From Lepidonotus clava (Eukaryota; Annelida; Polychaeta; Phyllodocida; Polynoidae): a stretch of DNA of 64,000 bases. The stretch lies in contig OW387136.1 in assembly GCA_936440205.1 (NCBI GenBank), positions 27,199,927 to 27,263,926 of the forward strand. Direction: 5' to 3'. Under the pieces are notes generated by a model. The model searched no databases. It had not been told where the DNA came from and saw only the letters and a list, made by a program, of their open reading frames with translations. Made by a program: the position numbers and the translations under genes. How positions within the stretch are numbered: the first letter of the stretch is position 1; every line of letters starts with the position of its first letter. Positions 38,201 to 49,880 of this stretch are shown piece by piece.

Positions 38201-41200
38201 TCGGCCTCAAATATATTACTGTTTTAGTTCGTACCTATTCACTGACCATAGATAACTCGTTCCTCTAAGTAATCTTAAACACTAAATAAGATTAGGTACA
38301 AGTTCGTGAAAGACTTATCAAAAGTGTGCATATCTGTACATAGGATTATGTGCAAAATTAGAATTATGTTTAACTAAATCTTAAACTGACTCTTCTGAAG
38401 TCATATTAAATCTAAACCTATACCACTTTTTATCTAACCTCCTCAAGTAGAACTAGGTCGAGGTCTTGGCCAGATAGGGCATCAGCGACTGCATCAATCC
38501 GTTCTTTTTGGAACGGTATGACAACCCCTGATGGGTCCGCTATACCCCTGTAAACAGATGAACACTTATATAGAACACCAGTCGTGAAAACGGCTTACTA
38601 AGATTTGGGACAGGTCTGTAACCTCTGTAACCAGGTGGCGAATACCTCAAAATTTCATCTTCAAATGCCAAATATTAAACATTTAAACCATTAATTTTTG
38701 TATTTTACAAATAGTCGAGGATCTCGGCCATTGTGACAATGTCTAAATTTTCTGTTGGTATTATGTAATAGAGAATCATCCCAGCCTCAACCATAGCAAG
38801 AAATCCTGCTACAAAAATGGGAATTATAAGCAAGATACCTAGACATGTGAAGATTTGTGGCGGCCAAAGTTTTGGTAGGAACAATTCAAGGAAAAGTTTG
38901 CCCCTTGCTTCTGGCTTCTTACACTGCCTGACTCCAACAACCATTGCAGGACAATGCCCTTCAACAGCTGAACATGACATCGTATATATAGGAAAATATA
39001 GGAAATATAGGAAAATATAGGAACGTTATGACCCCTGAATTCCTTTCTTCTCTGCAGCTCATCAAGATCTATCCCATGACTGGTCACAATTAAGGAAGCA
39101 GTGTTCAACACTCACTCACTCAGCCATAGGGACTTCAACAACGTCGTAACGTCACAAAATTTAGGCTGCTTGTCCCTGGGAGTATTTGTTGTAAAAAAAT
39201 GGACTCGACTTTGGAGGGTACCTCCACGTCAAAGGCTAGGATTACATTGTGTACCTTGAAAAGCAGTGTTCATTCTAACTAGAATCTATAGAAAAGAAAG
39301 GGGGCTTCTTGCCAACGTTTTTTTTAAAGATAATGCATGAAGAATTCCCCAATATCGAGCAAGTTGAACTTTTATGTATAGTTTATTTCAATATTTTTCA
39401 TATAAAGCATGTCTGGACACAAAAATAACCTGTTTAGAGAGATTCTTCACGCTCACACAGACTTAGATCCAAAGATTTAAGCCCGTCTGACTAAGTCCAC
39501 TGGTATTTTTGTGTGGTCCAAATATTGGTTGTAACATCAGCATGCCGTTTGATGTACATGCTGCAGCGAACTAACTTATACTTATGCCATAATTTTTTAA
39601 AGAAAAGACATAGATCTAAAGTTAATTCAAACAGCAAAATAATTTTAATTAACAGCGCGGGCTTTCAATCACGTAGAATGCTCTATGGTTAAAGTTTCAA
39701 AAATCACCTAAACTCGCTATTCTCTAATCAGCTTCGCTAATTAGCATCATAATAAAAATCCCATTGTTCTATCATTTCTATATGCAGTAATTGGGTTTCA
39801 AAATAGCGCATTGCGCTGCGAAATTTCGCTAAAATCGCTAACTGATGTCGGTGGGACATTTAACTTAGACCTTTTTCATTAGGGTGTGGCGCCCCCTGGT
39901 GGACTGTGAACTAAACGGAACCAATAGAGTCTGTTCCGGACCTCACGCACCCGTCACGCTCCACTGGAGGTAGGACAAACAAACCCACGTGGTTGTGGTA
40001 GCGCCACACCTGATTGGTGGGGGGTGATTACATAACACTGATAAGGCTGCTTGGGAGCCTTCTCATTGGCCAGGATTAAATCAAAACTTTTAATATTGAA
40101 AAATGTTTTTAAAATACAAGACATCCTTTCACAACTATGGGCAAGATATCAATAAAGAGATCAAGTTCTGCACTATTGGCTCATTGATATAGCATTATTC
40201 TATTTTGTTTAGCTAAAAAGTTATGGGTGGTTTAAAATGACCAATTTACATTGCCTCAAATAGAAAATACCCCCCAGCTTGTCCAACCAGCAGCTCTGGG
40301 CCTCAGGAACACACTAGGTGGCGTGGTCTGGAATATCATTTATTGTACTGACCCGGGTGGCCAGTCCATGCTCATGCAGGCTTGATAGCGTTAGCTTTAG
40401 AACACAGGGCTCACGGAATTTTAAAATGACTAGGTGTCCTGCGGACACCCTGACCATGCGTCATGGGTGTCCGGCACCATAAAACTAGGGGTCCCACTAC
40501 CTCAACCTTGTTATAAAGGTATGATTTTTAGGGTGTCCACAGGACACCCTGAGGGTCCTGTTTGGGTGTCCTGTGCCTTTGAGGGGGTGGACAGGACACC
40601 CAGGACGCTGGATTTGGTGAGCCCTGGAACAGCGCATGTGTTAAGAGCCATAACTCTGTCAAAGTAGTGAGTTAAAGGAGGAGTCAAAGTGTGACGTATC
40701 ATACTAAAGGAGCATACACTGCTCTAGCCAGTCAGAGTCAGCTGAACGTTGAGTGAGTAACCATCCTGGAAAGGTTAGGTCTTAGAAGCTGAGTCCTGTT
40801 GTTTGGATAGAGGCAGTCAGACTGCGCTAGAAGGCGGGAGCGGTGACTGAATGTGTTTGAGGGGATTCCTTCCTTGGAGCTGATCATTGTCAATTGTATC
40901 TTATCATGGAACAGCAATACACAGGAGAATATTAATAAAGAACAACCTTTCACGTGAGTGTTATGTCTTACATGATGCGGGAACTATGATTATGTATTCT
41001 CCCTACCACGGATAGCTGATTTAGAGTATTTTAAGCACCTGCAGGCTAATTTTGACTGATTTTGTAGACTAAAACTCAGGAAAAATTATAGAAAATTCAC
41101 AAATATTTGTTATATTTCTATGCAAAGTGAATGAATTTTCAAACCAACTTGAAAAATATTAAATATTTATAGGCATGAAATGGAAAACTAGTGAATGCTA

Positions 41201-44200
41201 GTTTTCCATTATCTTAAACCAAAGTTATGCCATGATTTTCAAAAATGTCTGTACTTAAGCCTTGTGACTTGTCTACACATTTCCCAGAATGCACCTTGAT
41301 TTAGGCTAGTCTGCAGGTACACTTAAATAATCAAGCTATCTGTGGTTGGGAGAATTGCATGGTAGCAGTCGAACGAGGAGGAGACTGCGTTTGGAGCTAG
41401 TTATTAGACTATCTATAATTAACTACGACTAATTACGTACACCATATACAACAGATAATTAACTCTCTATAGTTCACAATGGTTAAGGCCATTTCCCATA
41501 GTTAACCTATAGTCTATGAAGTGTAGCATGTAGGTTAACCATGGGAAATGACCTAAACCATTGGTTCCATTTACTTCACCAGGGGGAGCAACACTCTTAA
41601 TGAAAAAGGAGTATAGGATCCTATGGGAGAAAACATGTTATTTCGCTGTAGAGTAGAGGAGCCAGTTTTCGCGCAGCTCTAGTTTTCGCGCATTTTACGC
41701 ATTTTTATGAACGCATTTTTTCTAAAATCATCCAAAACCCGTTTTTGCAACTCAAGACTAATCAGGGTGTTGATGGTGAATAAATGTGACCTTTTCATGG
41801 TGATTTTTTAATATTTAAGTATTCTAGCAGCGAAAACGTGCAAGATATTCCCTATTAAATGGAAAACTTGCTGAATCTTTATAAATTCATATTTTCTCAA
41901 AATAAGAAAGAAAAGTGTGATTTATTAAAAAAAAAAAAATGTCGAGGCTTAAAAGGTGACAGATATTAGTTTAAGGCGATATGCCATCATATTAATATCA
42001 GAAATGCATTTAAAAAAATATATTTTAGAAAATAGACCCCAGCGTGAAAACTAATGACAAAAAATAAGGCAGTCTTCAGTTTTCGCGCATTTTTCACGTA
42101 TTTTTCCAAATTTTCCGAATTTTCACACACATTTTTCACAGAAAAACTTGGAAAACTTTTTAGAGCAAGCTTACACATAATTTTCAGGCATTTAGTATTA
42201 ATATTAGAGTAGAGGAGCCAGTTTTCGTGCACTAAGGGCCCCAAAACGTTATTTCTTATCACATTTCCGATAAACTGAATTTCTGATAATGATTTTTCAT
42301 TATTTGTGGAAAAATAAGGTAGGCTTATCGTATTTGGCCCAAAAATTTCCGAAATTTTTTATTTAACTTGGATATTTTAACAAATCATTTTCCTATGTCA
42401 ATTCTTCAGTTTTCGCGCACCTGGTGCCTATTTTCGCGCATTTTGGAGCCAGTTTTCGCGCATTTAACACCTTTTTAGGCGTAAAATGAGTAAAATAACT
42501 GATTGATAGAAAATTTGATCTAATAAGCATCAGAAAATGATTATCTATTGATATATGATAAGTTAAATAGTCGGTGACCTCTTCATAGTTTATACTATAC
42601 ATTTCAAAAATCCTATGTGGTCTGGCAAAATCTAAACAAGAAATATATATAAAAAGATAATAAACACACATATTTGTGGATTTTCATTAAATGACAAAAC
42701 GCATTGAATCACCTTGGTAAAAGGGATAAAATATAAACATCAACTATTTGGGTGATATAATTTTAAGGTAAGGTCTAGAAAATACGCAGGAGCTTGCTTT
42801 GAAAAATATTTTAAGTTATTCTTTGAAAAATTGGCTGAAAAATTGGGAAAATTCGGAAAAATATGTGAAAAATGCGCGAAAACTGGCAACTGCCTAATTA
42901 ATGGGTCTTTAGTTTTCACGCAGCAGTCTATTTTTCATATAAGGCAAGAAACTCTATGTTTATGATATTAAAATGATTGTATATCACTTTAAAATAATGT
43001 CTATGATATTTTTGTTATGAAAATTTTATTTTTTCTTGAAAAAAGTTATGTTTTGGTCATTATTTCAGAAAATATTGACTTTTTAAGGGTCCCGCCATTT
43101 TCCTAAATAATATGGAGATTAAAACATATTTGTGGCGTTAGAATACATAAATATACATAGAACATCAAACAAATTTCATATCTATTCCATCACAACGTAC
43201 TTTTGGGTCTTGAGGTGAAAAAATACAAATCTGGTAAAAATAGAAAAAATGCGTCCATAAAAATGCGTAAAATGCGCGAAAACTAAAGCTGCGCGGAAAC
43301 TGGCTCCTCTACTCTATCAACAAAACAGACAATGCAAACGTTTTTGTCTTTGAATTAGGGGAGTTAATTAATGCTTCTGTCAGTTATTGAAAATGCACAA
43401 ATATGTGCGCATTTCTTCCTGTTTTCCATTCATTTATGTTTACATTGTGTCAGACAGCATATCATATCTAATATGCCTATTACGAATTATTAAGTAGCCA
43501 TCAATTATTTTTCATAGTAGTTTTTTATAGATAATCTTTTTATGAAGCTGCATATAGATCTATGATATGTTCTTTCTATTAAATATTTTACTAGTTTTAC
43601 ACCTAAAATACAGTCAAATGCGCGAAAACTGACTCCAAAATGCGCGAAAATAGGCATCAAGTGCGCGAAAACTGAAGAATTAACCATAGAAAATAAAACT
43701 GTCAGATATTGCAAAAATATTTTCAAAATTTATGTGTTTTTTTAATGATTATACTTACGGACATTATTGCACTATATATAGATGGAAAAAAAAGAATTGA
43801 CTTTTTTTTTCCTCTGCGCGAGAACTGGCTCCTCTACTCTAACTTTTTAAATAGGCCAAAAATAAAAAAATGTTGTGTTCAGGTAACCCTACCTACCCTA
43901 ATTTTTTGGCCCTACCCAAACTTTTTTTCTAGGAAATTTGTAAATATTTTTATTCAAAGACCAGAAGAATTGACCTTAAAATCCATGGAAAACCTTAAAA
44001 CAACATGTAGATCTACTCCGTAGAGATCTAGTCTAGAATCACTTAATTGACTGATGAATCTGACATTTTTAAAGATAATTAGATGCTTAGATAGACTAGG
44101 CCTAATTTTGGTTCTAAGTTAGTAAAGATAGAAACATCTAATTCAAACAGATTCAAAATCCTCTCGTTTAGCTTGTCAAAATAAGCCCTAGCTAGACTAT

Positions 44201-46695
44201 ATCTAACTCTTAATTTTCTTTAACCCTTTCCAGACCGCCAATGCAAATTTGGTACATATAATGATATATGTACCATAACTGGTTTTCTTCACCCTACTTT
44301 CAATTTTTAATGAATCCTTTCACTTTTTTCTGCCTAAATGATTGCTCATGTGATTGCCCAAGATGAACAAATATTATTTTGACCCAATTGATATAATTAT
44401 TATGTTTTTGCATTCTCTAAATATGCATAGGTTCGATTTTTCATCATCATCATAAAACTATCCTGAATTTTGAAGTAAACTTTTATTCCTTTTTATATAG
44501 TTTTTTGATACAATATAGCATAAATCAAAATATTTTTTGTTAAACCTTACCAGAAATGATTTTTGTGCTATAGAGTAGGGTTGCCAGTTTTCGCACATTG
44601 CTAGTTTTCGCGCATTTTCCGCATTTTTATGTACGCATTTTTTCTACAGCTATCACAAAGGCATTTTTTACTCTCAGATGCAAAAGAAAGATATTATGGA
44701 ATATATTATGAATTTTTTTTATGACATTTCATGAATATTTATGTGTTTTATAGGCAAAAATCTGCTTGTTGTTGCATATTATTTGGGAACATGGCAGAAG
44801 CCTTAAAAAGTTGATATTTTCTTAAATAATTACCATAAGATCAATTTCTTACATAAAAAATCGATCTAGAATGAAATAGATATCATAGATATTAGTTTAA
44901 AGTGTTATCTCATCATTTAGAAATCAGAAACTTTGGATTTCATTTGTATTATAGAAAATGGACCCCTGCGTGAAAACTGAATACACAGAAAACAGGCTGT
45001 TGCCAGTTTTCGCGCATTTTTAGCTCATTTTTCCAAAATTTTCAATTTTTCTTCATTTTTTTTTCATCATAATGGATTTTTTAAATTTTAAATAGGGTGT
45101 AATGTATCATCAAGAAGCATTCCTGGAAATATAATAACAAAGAATTGATCCATATTACGTTTTGTCTGTTGTATTTTTAAGGAATTAATTCTTTTGTCAC
45201 AATCTGAAAATGCACAAATCGGTGCATTATTTACTAAATACACATTTATTCTTGTTTTAGAATTTCTGGAATGCATAGTCCTCATGAGGTCCATTCTATT
45301 TAAGAAGTAGACAGTCAATTGTCATTCCATGGACAGATAGATCTATTGATTGAAAATATGGTCCTGAAGTGCCCTTCACGTTTTTTCCCTAATTTTCAAT
45401 GTTTAATATATTTTCTATATATAATCTGTTCAAATGCGCGATAACTGGCTACAGAATGCGCGAAAATAGGCTACAGTGCGCGAAAACTGGCTACAGGACC
45501 TCTTAAAGTATATGAGCATGATATCACCAAAATAAAATCGAATTTGACCATTTTTTTGCATAAATATGTTCATCCACTTTATTTCACTTAGCATAGATAC
45601 CAAACTTTGAAATATATTGATTTTTTCTATATATTTTCGATTTATATTGAATTTAACGTCCTAAGTGCGCGAAAACCGGCACCTCTACTCTACTTAAATC
45701 ATATATTGCCAAGCATCACAGATTTCTCAAATCATAATCTATAAAATATGGCACAAAAGATAGCATCATTGCTGCACATATTCTCTAGAAAGGTCAAAAG
45801 GTCACCAGTAGCCAAGTTGGGGGCTTCACATTTGGTATAGCTATGTATTTTAACCACATTATTTCTGGATAATTACCTAATGATCCTTCAAAACCAGTTT
45901 CTAATTAGGCAAGGCCCATCTCTTTATGAATATCACCTTGTAAATACTTTGTCCCTTATCTATTGGCTTCCTTTTTAGGTTTTATTGTCCTATATTGCTG
46001 AAAATGTAGAGAAATTGTCTATTTACCCAAATTTTCATGTCAAACGTGTATTCTATCATTGGCAATTATTTATGTTACAGCCTACATGCAGTAAACCAAC
46101 TGATACATCATTTTCTTCCTTTTACCATGTACTACATTTTCTTAATACTAAACTTGGCTAAAAAATCAATATTTAACCCTTTTTAGCCTGATTTTCTGAA
46201 AAATTGACCAGAAATTCCCCATTTTTCTGGAAATTTGTAGGTCACATGACCATGATCATGTGACCAGGAAATTATAATTTCATGATTCCAATATAAAATC
46301 TAAAATCCTGAAGTTATGGGCTTTCCATTGATATATGATATGTTGTTATTTACACTCAAATACAGGCTGTAGAATACAATATATCATTTCATTGGTCATG
46401 ATAAAACATGTAAAAAATGGCTTCCCAGCGGTCTGGAAAGGGTTAAAACCACTTTAATTTTTTAAGTAAAGCCCCTTCCTCTAGGACTATTATATAGATT
46501 CACCCACACAGGTTGGTTGTAGATTTGGCCTAAATCACAGAACAGCTGCTGCATATAGTTCTATGCCTAGGCTAAATTGAGAATCATTTCCAACTTGGAT
46601 CTTGGTCGAAAATCAGCATTTTACAAAAAAAAAAAAAAAAAAAAAAAAGAAGCTTACCAACAGTTGAGTGTGAGAACTTGAAGCTCTGTCTTCAT
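32254..46695 (-). CDS. SMPD2: Neutral sphingomyelinase (SMPD2 type), complete, 8 coding exons
   Basis: Exons, 5' to 3': 46658-46695, 38439-38547 (or 36707-36809), 36012-36088, 35530-35713, 34719-34922, 33906-34038, 32937-33056, 32254-32573. All phases agree, giving 394 residues (392 with the other exon 2; human SMPD2 is 423). Endonuclease/exonuclease/phosphatase-fold motifs are present: LTLNCW near the N-terminus, LLEEVW (Mg-binding Glu), NGYAHRVQHGDWFGGKSVG, THLHAQYDEDN..YIAHRVSQA, GGDFNLQPKDLG and the catalytic SDHEGL. Two hydrophobic segments close the protein (LLHALSFFVCCILLAFL and LRFFVTIIMGYCGWHALVI), as in SMPD2. Family role: Mg-dependent cleavage of sphingomyelin to ceramide and phosphocholine at ER/nuclear membranes. 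The first intron is over 8 kb and full of MITEs. A possible 5' untranslated exon continues to about 46868. Confidence 0.95.
33638..33674. repeat. Perfect 17-bp inverted repeat (hairpin) in a SMPD2 intron
   Basis: CCAACGAGAGTAGAAAG, a 3-base spacer, then its exact complement. It lies in a GGTCACC-flanked context within the intron between exons 6 and 7. Confidence 0.8.
34585..34712. mobile_element. Small MITE abutting a SMPD2 5' splice site
   Basis: The 17-bp ends ATAGACCCCGTGCCAGT are exactly inverted at the two edges. Internal 'gaagttccggtc' also pairs with 'gaccggaactt', so the 128 bp folds almost end to end. It is GC-rich against an AT-rich intron and is non-coding. Confidence 0.75.
36707..36809 (-). 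CDS. SMPD2: SMPD2 exon 2, version B
   Basis: 103 bp, acceptor ccttacag and donor GAG-gtaagt, with the same entry and exit phases as version A. It encodes GVFTPGACSDRRERIDAIGS and on to YDIVLLEE, aligning with version A through ERIDA and VLLEE. Using both A and B in one mRNA would shift the frame, so they can only be alternatives. Confidence 0.85.
36810..38438. other. SMPD2 intron between alternative exons 2A and 2B
   Basis: Non-coding. A G15 run lies at about 37468-37482. No further exon-2-like copy was seen by eye. Confidence 0.5.
38439..38547 (-). CDS. SMPD2: SMPD2 exon 2, version A
   Basis: 109 bp, acceptor tttacag and donor GAG-gttaga. It enters in phase 2 (completing the Trp of LNCW) and leaves in phase 0. 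It encodes GIADPSGVVIPFQKERIDAV and on to DLDLVLLEE, the segment carrying the Mg-binding Glu. Confidence 0.85.
38705..38980 (-). other. 91-codon open frame in SMPD2 intron 1, probably repeat-derived
   Basis: The frame has a strongly hydrophobic stretch (IFTCLGILLIIPIFVAGFLA) but no family I recognise. About 50 bases of it (38923-38977) recur on the opposite strand at about 48743-48794, so the sequence belongs to a dispersed repeat. It is not called a gene. Confidence 0.35.
39870..41609. mobile_element. Inverted-repeat DNA element, 1.74 kb
   Basis: The left end 'cctttttcattagggtgtgg' continues 'cgccccctggtgg' to 'ggaaccaat'. The right end is the inverted counterpart (cctttttcattaagagtgtt, then 'gctccccctggtg' to 'ggaaccaat'), about 50 imperfect bases. 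No transposase frame is visible. The interior has a GGTGTCC-rich stretch (40435-40615) and a hairpin near its right end (41481-41559). The target duplication is not resolved. Confidence 0.6.
41481..41559. repeat. Imperfect 29-bp inverted repeat (hairpin)
   Basis: GGTTAAGGCCATTTCCCATA and onward to 'gttaaccta' pairs with 'taggttaacc...cctaaacc' across a loop of about 20 bases, with three mismatches. Confidence 0.7.
41651..43839 (+). mobile_element. TTTTCGCGC-rich MITE, interrupted by another copy
   Basis: The ends GAGTAGAGGAGCCAGTTTTC and its inverse are flanked by TA. The left arm (41651-42204) matches the left arm of the copy at 44573-45690; the right arm (43317-43839) matches that copy's right arm. 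Without the inner insertion it is about 1.08 kb. No transposase. TA target duplications would suit a Tc1/mariner-type mover. Confidence 0.75.
42207..43314 (-). mobile_element. Same MITE family, inserted in reverse inside the outer copy
   Basis: Its left end matches the inverted right end of the family and its right end the inverted left end, so it is a complete reversed copy of 1.11 kb flanked by TA. The arms therefore read A, B-inverted, A-inverted, B across 41651-43839. Confidence 0.75.
43854..44219 (+). mobile_element. Harbinger-like MITE, single-end fragment
   Basis: GGCCAAAAATAAAAAAATGT, then 'tgtgttcaggtaaccctacc' and 'tttggccctaccc', matches the left ends at 8401 and 28258. No matching right end was found downstream. 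The piggyBac-like element begins at 44220. Confidence 0.6.
44224..46442. mobile_element. piggyBac-like non-autonomous element, TSD TTAA
   Basis: CCCTTTCCAGACCGC at the left and its exact inverse at the right, each next to TTAA (44220-44223 and 46443-46446). TTAA targeting with CCC ends is typical of piggyBac. Of its 2.2 kb, 1.12 kb is a TTTTCGCGC-type MITE inserted within it. No transposase frame. Confidence 0.7.
44573..45690 (+). mobile_element. TTTTCGCGC-rich MITE, uninterrupted copy
   Basis: The ends are GAGTAGGGTTGCCAGTTTTC and its inverse-like partner (accggcacctctactc), with TA on both sides. This 1,118-bp copy defines the family's left and right arms and is nested in the piggyBac-like element. 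Confidence 0.75.
46622..46648. repeat. Poly-A run next to SMPD2 exon 1
   Basis: About 24 A lie just inside intron 1, 10-35 bases from the splice donor of the first coding exon (a poly-T stretch in the transcript). Confidence 0.8.
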
Positions 46696-47074
46696 GACGC
46701 CGAGTTTGTTAACTAATACTAGCGGTCCAGGTTTTCAGAAACGTTGATGTCTTATTAATAAAGATGTTGGAACAGAACAGCTGACCACCGACCCTGTCTG
46801 ATACTGCTGGGCGATCCTGTCAAGGAGTGTGTGTTGTTTTTCCGTTTTGTGCTTTTTGGACTGCGGTACCTGAAAATAAATAAGGTCTCACTACTCATAA
46901 TCAATTTATGTGAATAATTTCGATATAAAAGAGGTTTCACTTTGCTTTACGGTGCATTTAAAGCTAAAAAAAAGTATAACAAAAATTATTTTTTCTTTCG
47001 AATTTCATAGTTTTCTAAAAAAATTAAGTGATATTATAGAAGCCCTTTAACTTGATAATAATTTGTTATTGTAT

Positions 47075-47095
47075 TACCCGCATGCGCATCGCACA
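47075..47095. promoter_or_regulatory. NRF1-like GCATGCGC site upstream of SMPD2
   Basis: CCGCATGCGCATCGC at about 47079 resembles the NRF1 core and lies about 400 bases upstream of the SMPD2 start codon in a locally GC-richer stretch (47280-47460 also). A TSS was not determined. One short motif is weak evidence. Confidence 0.25.
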
Positions 47096-47259
47096 CTTCC
47101 TGCAGAAAACTGCGAGAAAGCAGCTAACCGAAAGGTTGAGTTTTTAAACGCATCAAGGTCTACTATTCAAAGCGGTATTGTATTTATATATATTTTATTG
47201 GGATGTTACTTTGAATATCCGATGGCTATGACTCGCAATAAGGGCCAAAAAGCATAATT

Positions 47260-49555
47260 TGTGTTGATAGATTGGTGACCATCTTCGCGACCCCGGCACC
47301 CTGCGTGGACCACACTGCGACGTCTGCGTGTCGCCTCATTCGGCATGTTTATGGCACCAGAGTCCAGACATCGGCTGTACTACAGTATGAACAGATTGGC
47401 TCCCCGTAGTGTTTGATTTTCGCGTACATGACGCGAAAAACGTCGCCACCTTCAAAGGGTGAGCAGGTGTAATCAAATCATTGTACAGGCGACCTTCTAA
47501 ATAGATCTTTATTTAGAATCAATTACCTTAACTTTTATCTAATAGATCTGCAGTCTATATAAATATACGTATAGATCTATAGATAATATAGCAACATTCT
47601 TGAACACAGGTGTGTGTCATAGCCTTATCTAGGTCAGGAAAGACCTTAGTTACGGCCATGCATGAGTGATTGTAACTAAGGGCAGAGGGGGACAGATCAG
47701 GTTAGAGATAAAGACTGACCAATCAGAGCCAGATGAAACTGTCCCCCTTGGGGTTGCTAAGCAACTCTAGCCAGGGATTCCCCCTACCCTGTCCTTGAGA
47801 ATAATGATATCATACAAAACATTCTGTTATCATACGATTCCTAATCATGATAATTATTTATTTCACCTCACAAATGTGTTATTCTTCTTAATGTCATTCA
47901 AAAATCATCAAATATACCTAATTGATATGATGGGGGGTCAATGGTCCATCTCAAGAGGGGCCAATTGCCCACTGTTTGGGGGGCCAATTAATGGTCTTAG
48001 GGGCCAATAGTCAAAACACCTTGATTTAACCAAACACGAGAAACGAGACTTCTTTTGCCTCTTTGGAGTCATTCAGCCCCTCTTTGAATATGTATTGACT
48101 AGTCCGAGAGGCACTGACGTAACACGGAGGTCGGCTGATTCGACAGGTAACTGGAGAACTCAGTCCGCAGGAGATCTCGGAATATCGACAGTGCTGCAAC
48201 ACACAGCTGACACAATACACCTTGTGCCAGTTCCCTTTTGCTGCGGAACTAATCCTGACAAACGCCCTATGCTAAAGCATTGGAGGTGGCAGAAAACATT
48301 GGTTTTCTTGGTTATTTCTCATGAATTAATTCTGATTTTCTACATTGTCTAGATGAAGACCACAGCTATCCAAAAATAAACACATTTCTCTGGGAAGTAA
48401 TTAAAAGAACTGCAGGGAGACACAACCTAATTCGTCTATGGGCCGGAACTCCATGGCTATCAATTCTGCACATTTGATTGTGATGGCCGCGTTACTGGAA
48501 TGGGGTGGGGTCTATAGACCTTGTGCAGACGTGGTCACATGACCAGGTTTTGGTGATCACCATGTGGTTCCCCTACACATGTGGTTTGGTATTTATCCAA
48601 AATGTAAAGGTAATAATTATTTTTGGGAGTCCCTATTATAGTTATATCTATATAGTACTGAAGCTATTGGAGGGGACTCCCTCAATCAGTCATGTTGTGA
48701 GTCATTGAATTCTCTTTGTTCTTAATGACCGGTTACACAATCTCATGTTCAGTTGTTGAAGGGCATTGTCCTACAATGGCTGTCAGAGTCAGGCAATCAA
48801 GTGGGTTACATAACCACTGCCTGAGCCAATCAACCCTCACCCCTCCACATTAGGACCTCCACTGTCACCTGCAGGTGGGCAGATCTAGGTGGGTGCATGG
48901 CAGTACTAGTAATAAAAGCCCCTTTCCTAAACCCCTCCCTGAGTTGTGTGTGACAGCAGGAGTGGTGGTGGTGGTCAGTTCTCATAGCCCATATAGCCTT
49001 ATGGTTGGAGGAAGGCCTTCAGTTTATTAAGGGACGACCATCGCTCATGCATGAGCAGAACTTTGGAGGTCTTTTGTTTCTTGTTTTATGATTTTATGAG
49101 TATTCCCTTGATAGAATATCAAAAAATGTTCAGCATAAATGCTTTAGAATGTTCAATAACATATTTAAATCACCAATATGGCGCCCACCCCATGTTGGGA
49201 GGTGTGCCGTCATGTGCACAATGTCTATACTGTCGAAGAGCGGTACATAGGCGGAATTGGAAAAAAAAAAAAAAGATGCAGTGCGCGGTTTTTCCTTAAA
49301 TATCTGAAATATTCATAAAGATCAATGTTTTCTCCAGCGTGCGGAATTAGAATTAGAGCTAGACAAAGTATTCGTCCCGTGGATATTCCCATTCCAGGGA
49401 CGTACAGAACCCTCTTACAAAAGGTGTATTGGCATTTTCGTTGTAACGGGTTTAAGACAAGGGAGCAGTTATTGTTTGGATGTTAGTAGCACTCTCCTTT
49501 ATTGGAGGCGCTATGATAAGTCTATTGATCTAAAAACTAACTACTCCCTCGTGAG
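47260..49555. other. Spacer upstream of SMPD2, no gene seen
   Basis: Contains repeat fragments. About 25 bases around 48515 (gaccttgtgcagacgtggtc) recur inverted near 9820-9845. The stretch 48743-48794 recurs inverted in SMPD2 intron 1. 'agggacgaccatcgctcatg' at about 49031 recurs near 50247. Confidence 0.4.
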
Positions 49556-49880
49556 AGGGGCACGGGGTGGTGAAGTGGTTAGAGCGTTCGCTTGGCATGC
49601 GGGAGAGCCGGGTTCGATTCTCGGCTGGGCCAGGCAGGGCTGCTACACCCCTCTGTGTTTCTCCCAGTGACAACAACTGGGATATCAAAGGCCTTGTGCC
49701 ACCGGCTGTTGTGTGTCTTGCCCTGTCTATGGGACCAGGCACATTAAAGAACACCTACTTCGGTAAATGTGTAGGGGTATGGTCTCTACCTTCTCATAGA
49801 TTCGATCACCATCACCGCCCTTGATATGACCCTGGCAGTTGATTAGGGCGTGAAGCAACCAATAACCAACCAACCAACCA
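49556..49880 (+). mobile_element. Full-length tRNA-derived SINE with 13-bp target duplication
   Basis: The head has a box A (TGGTGAAGTGG, about 49568) and a perfect box B (GGTTCGATTC, 49611-49620). The body includes 'caacaactgggat' and 'gggaccaggcacattaaaga'. The tail is (AACC)n. ACTCCCTCGTGAG occurs exactly on both sides (49543-49555 and 49881-49893). The intact boxes and perfect duplication indicate a relatively recent insertion. Transcribed by RNA polymerase III by analogy with other SINEs. Confidence 0.9.

Noticed and set aside
49557-49632. Functional tRNA gene
   Set aside because: The A and B boxes belong to a SINE head followed by a shared SINE body, (AACC)n tail and target duplication; no complete cloverleaf acceptor stem was seen.
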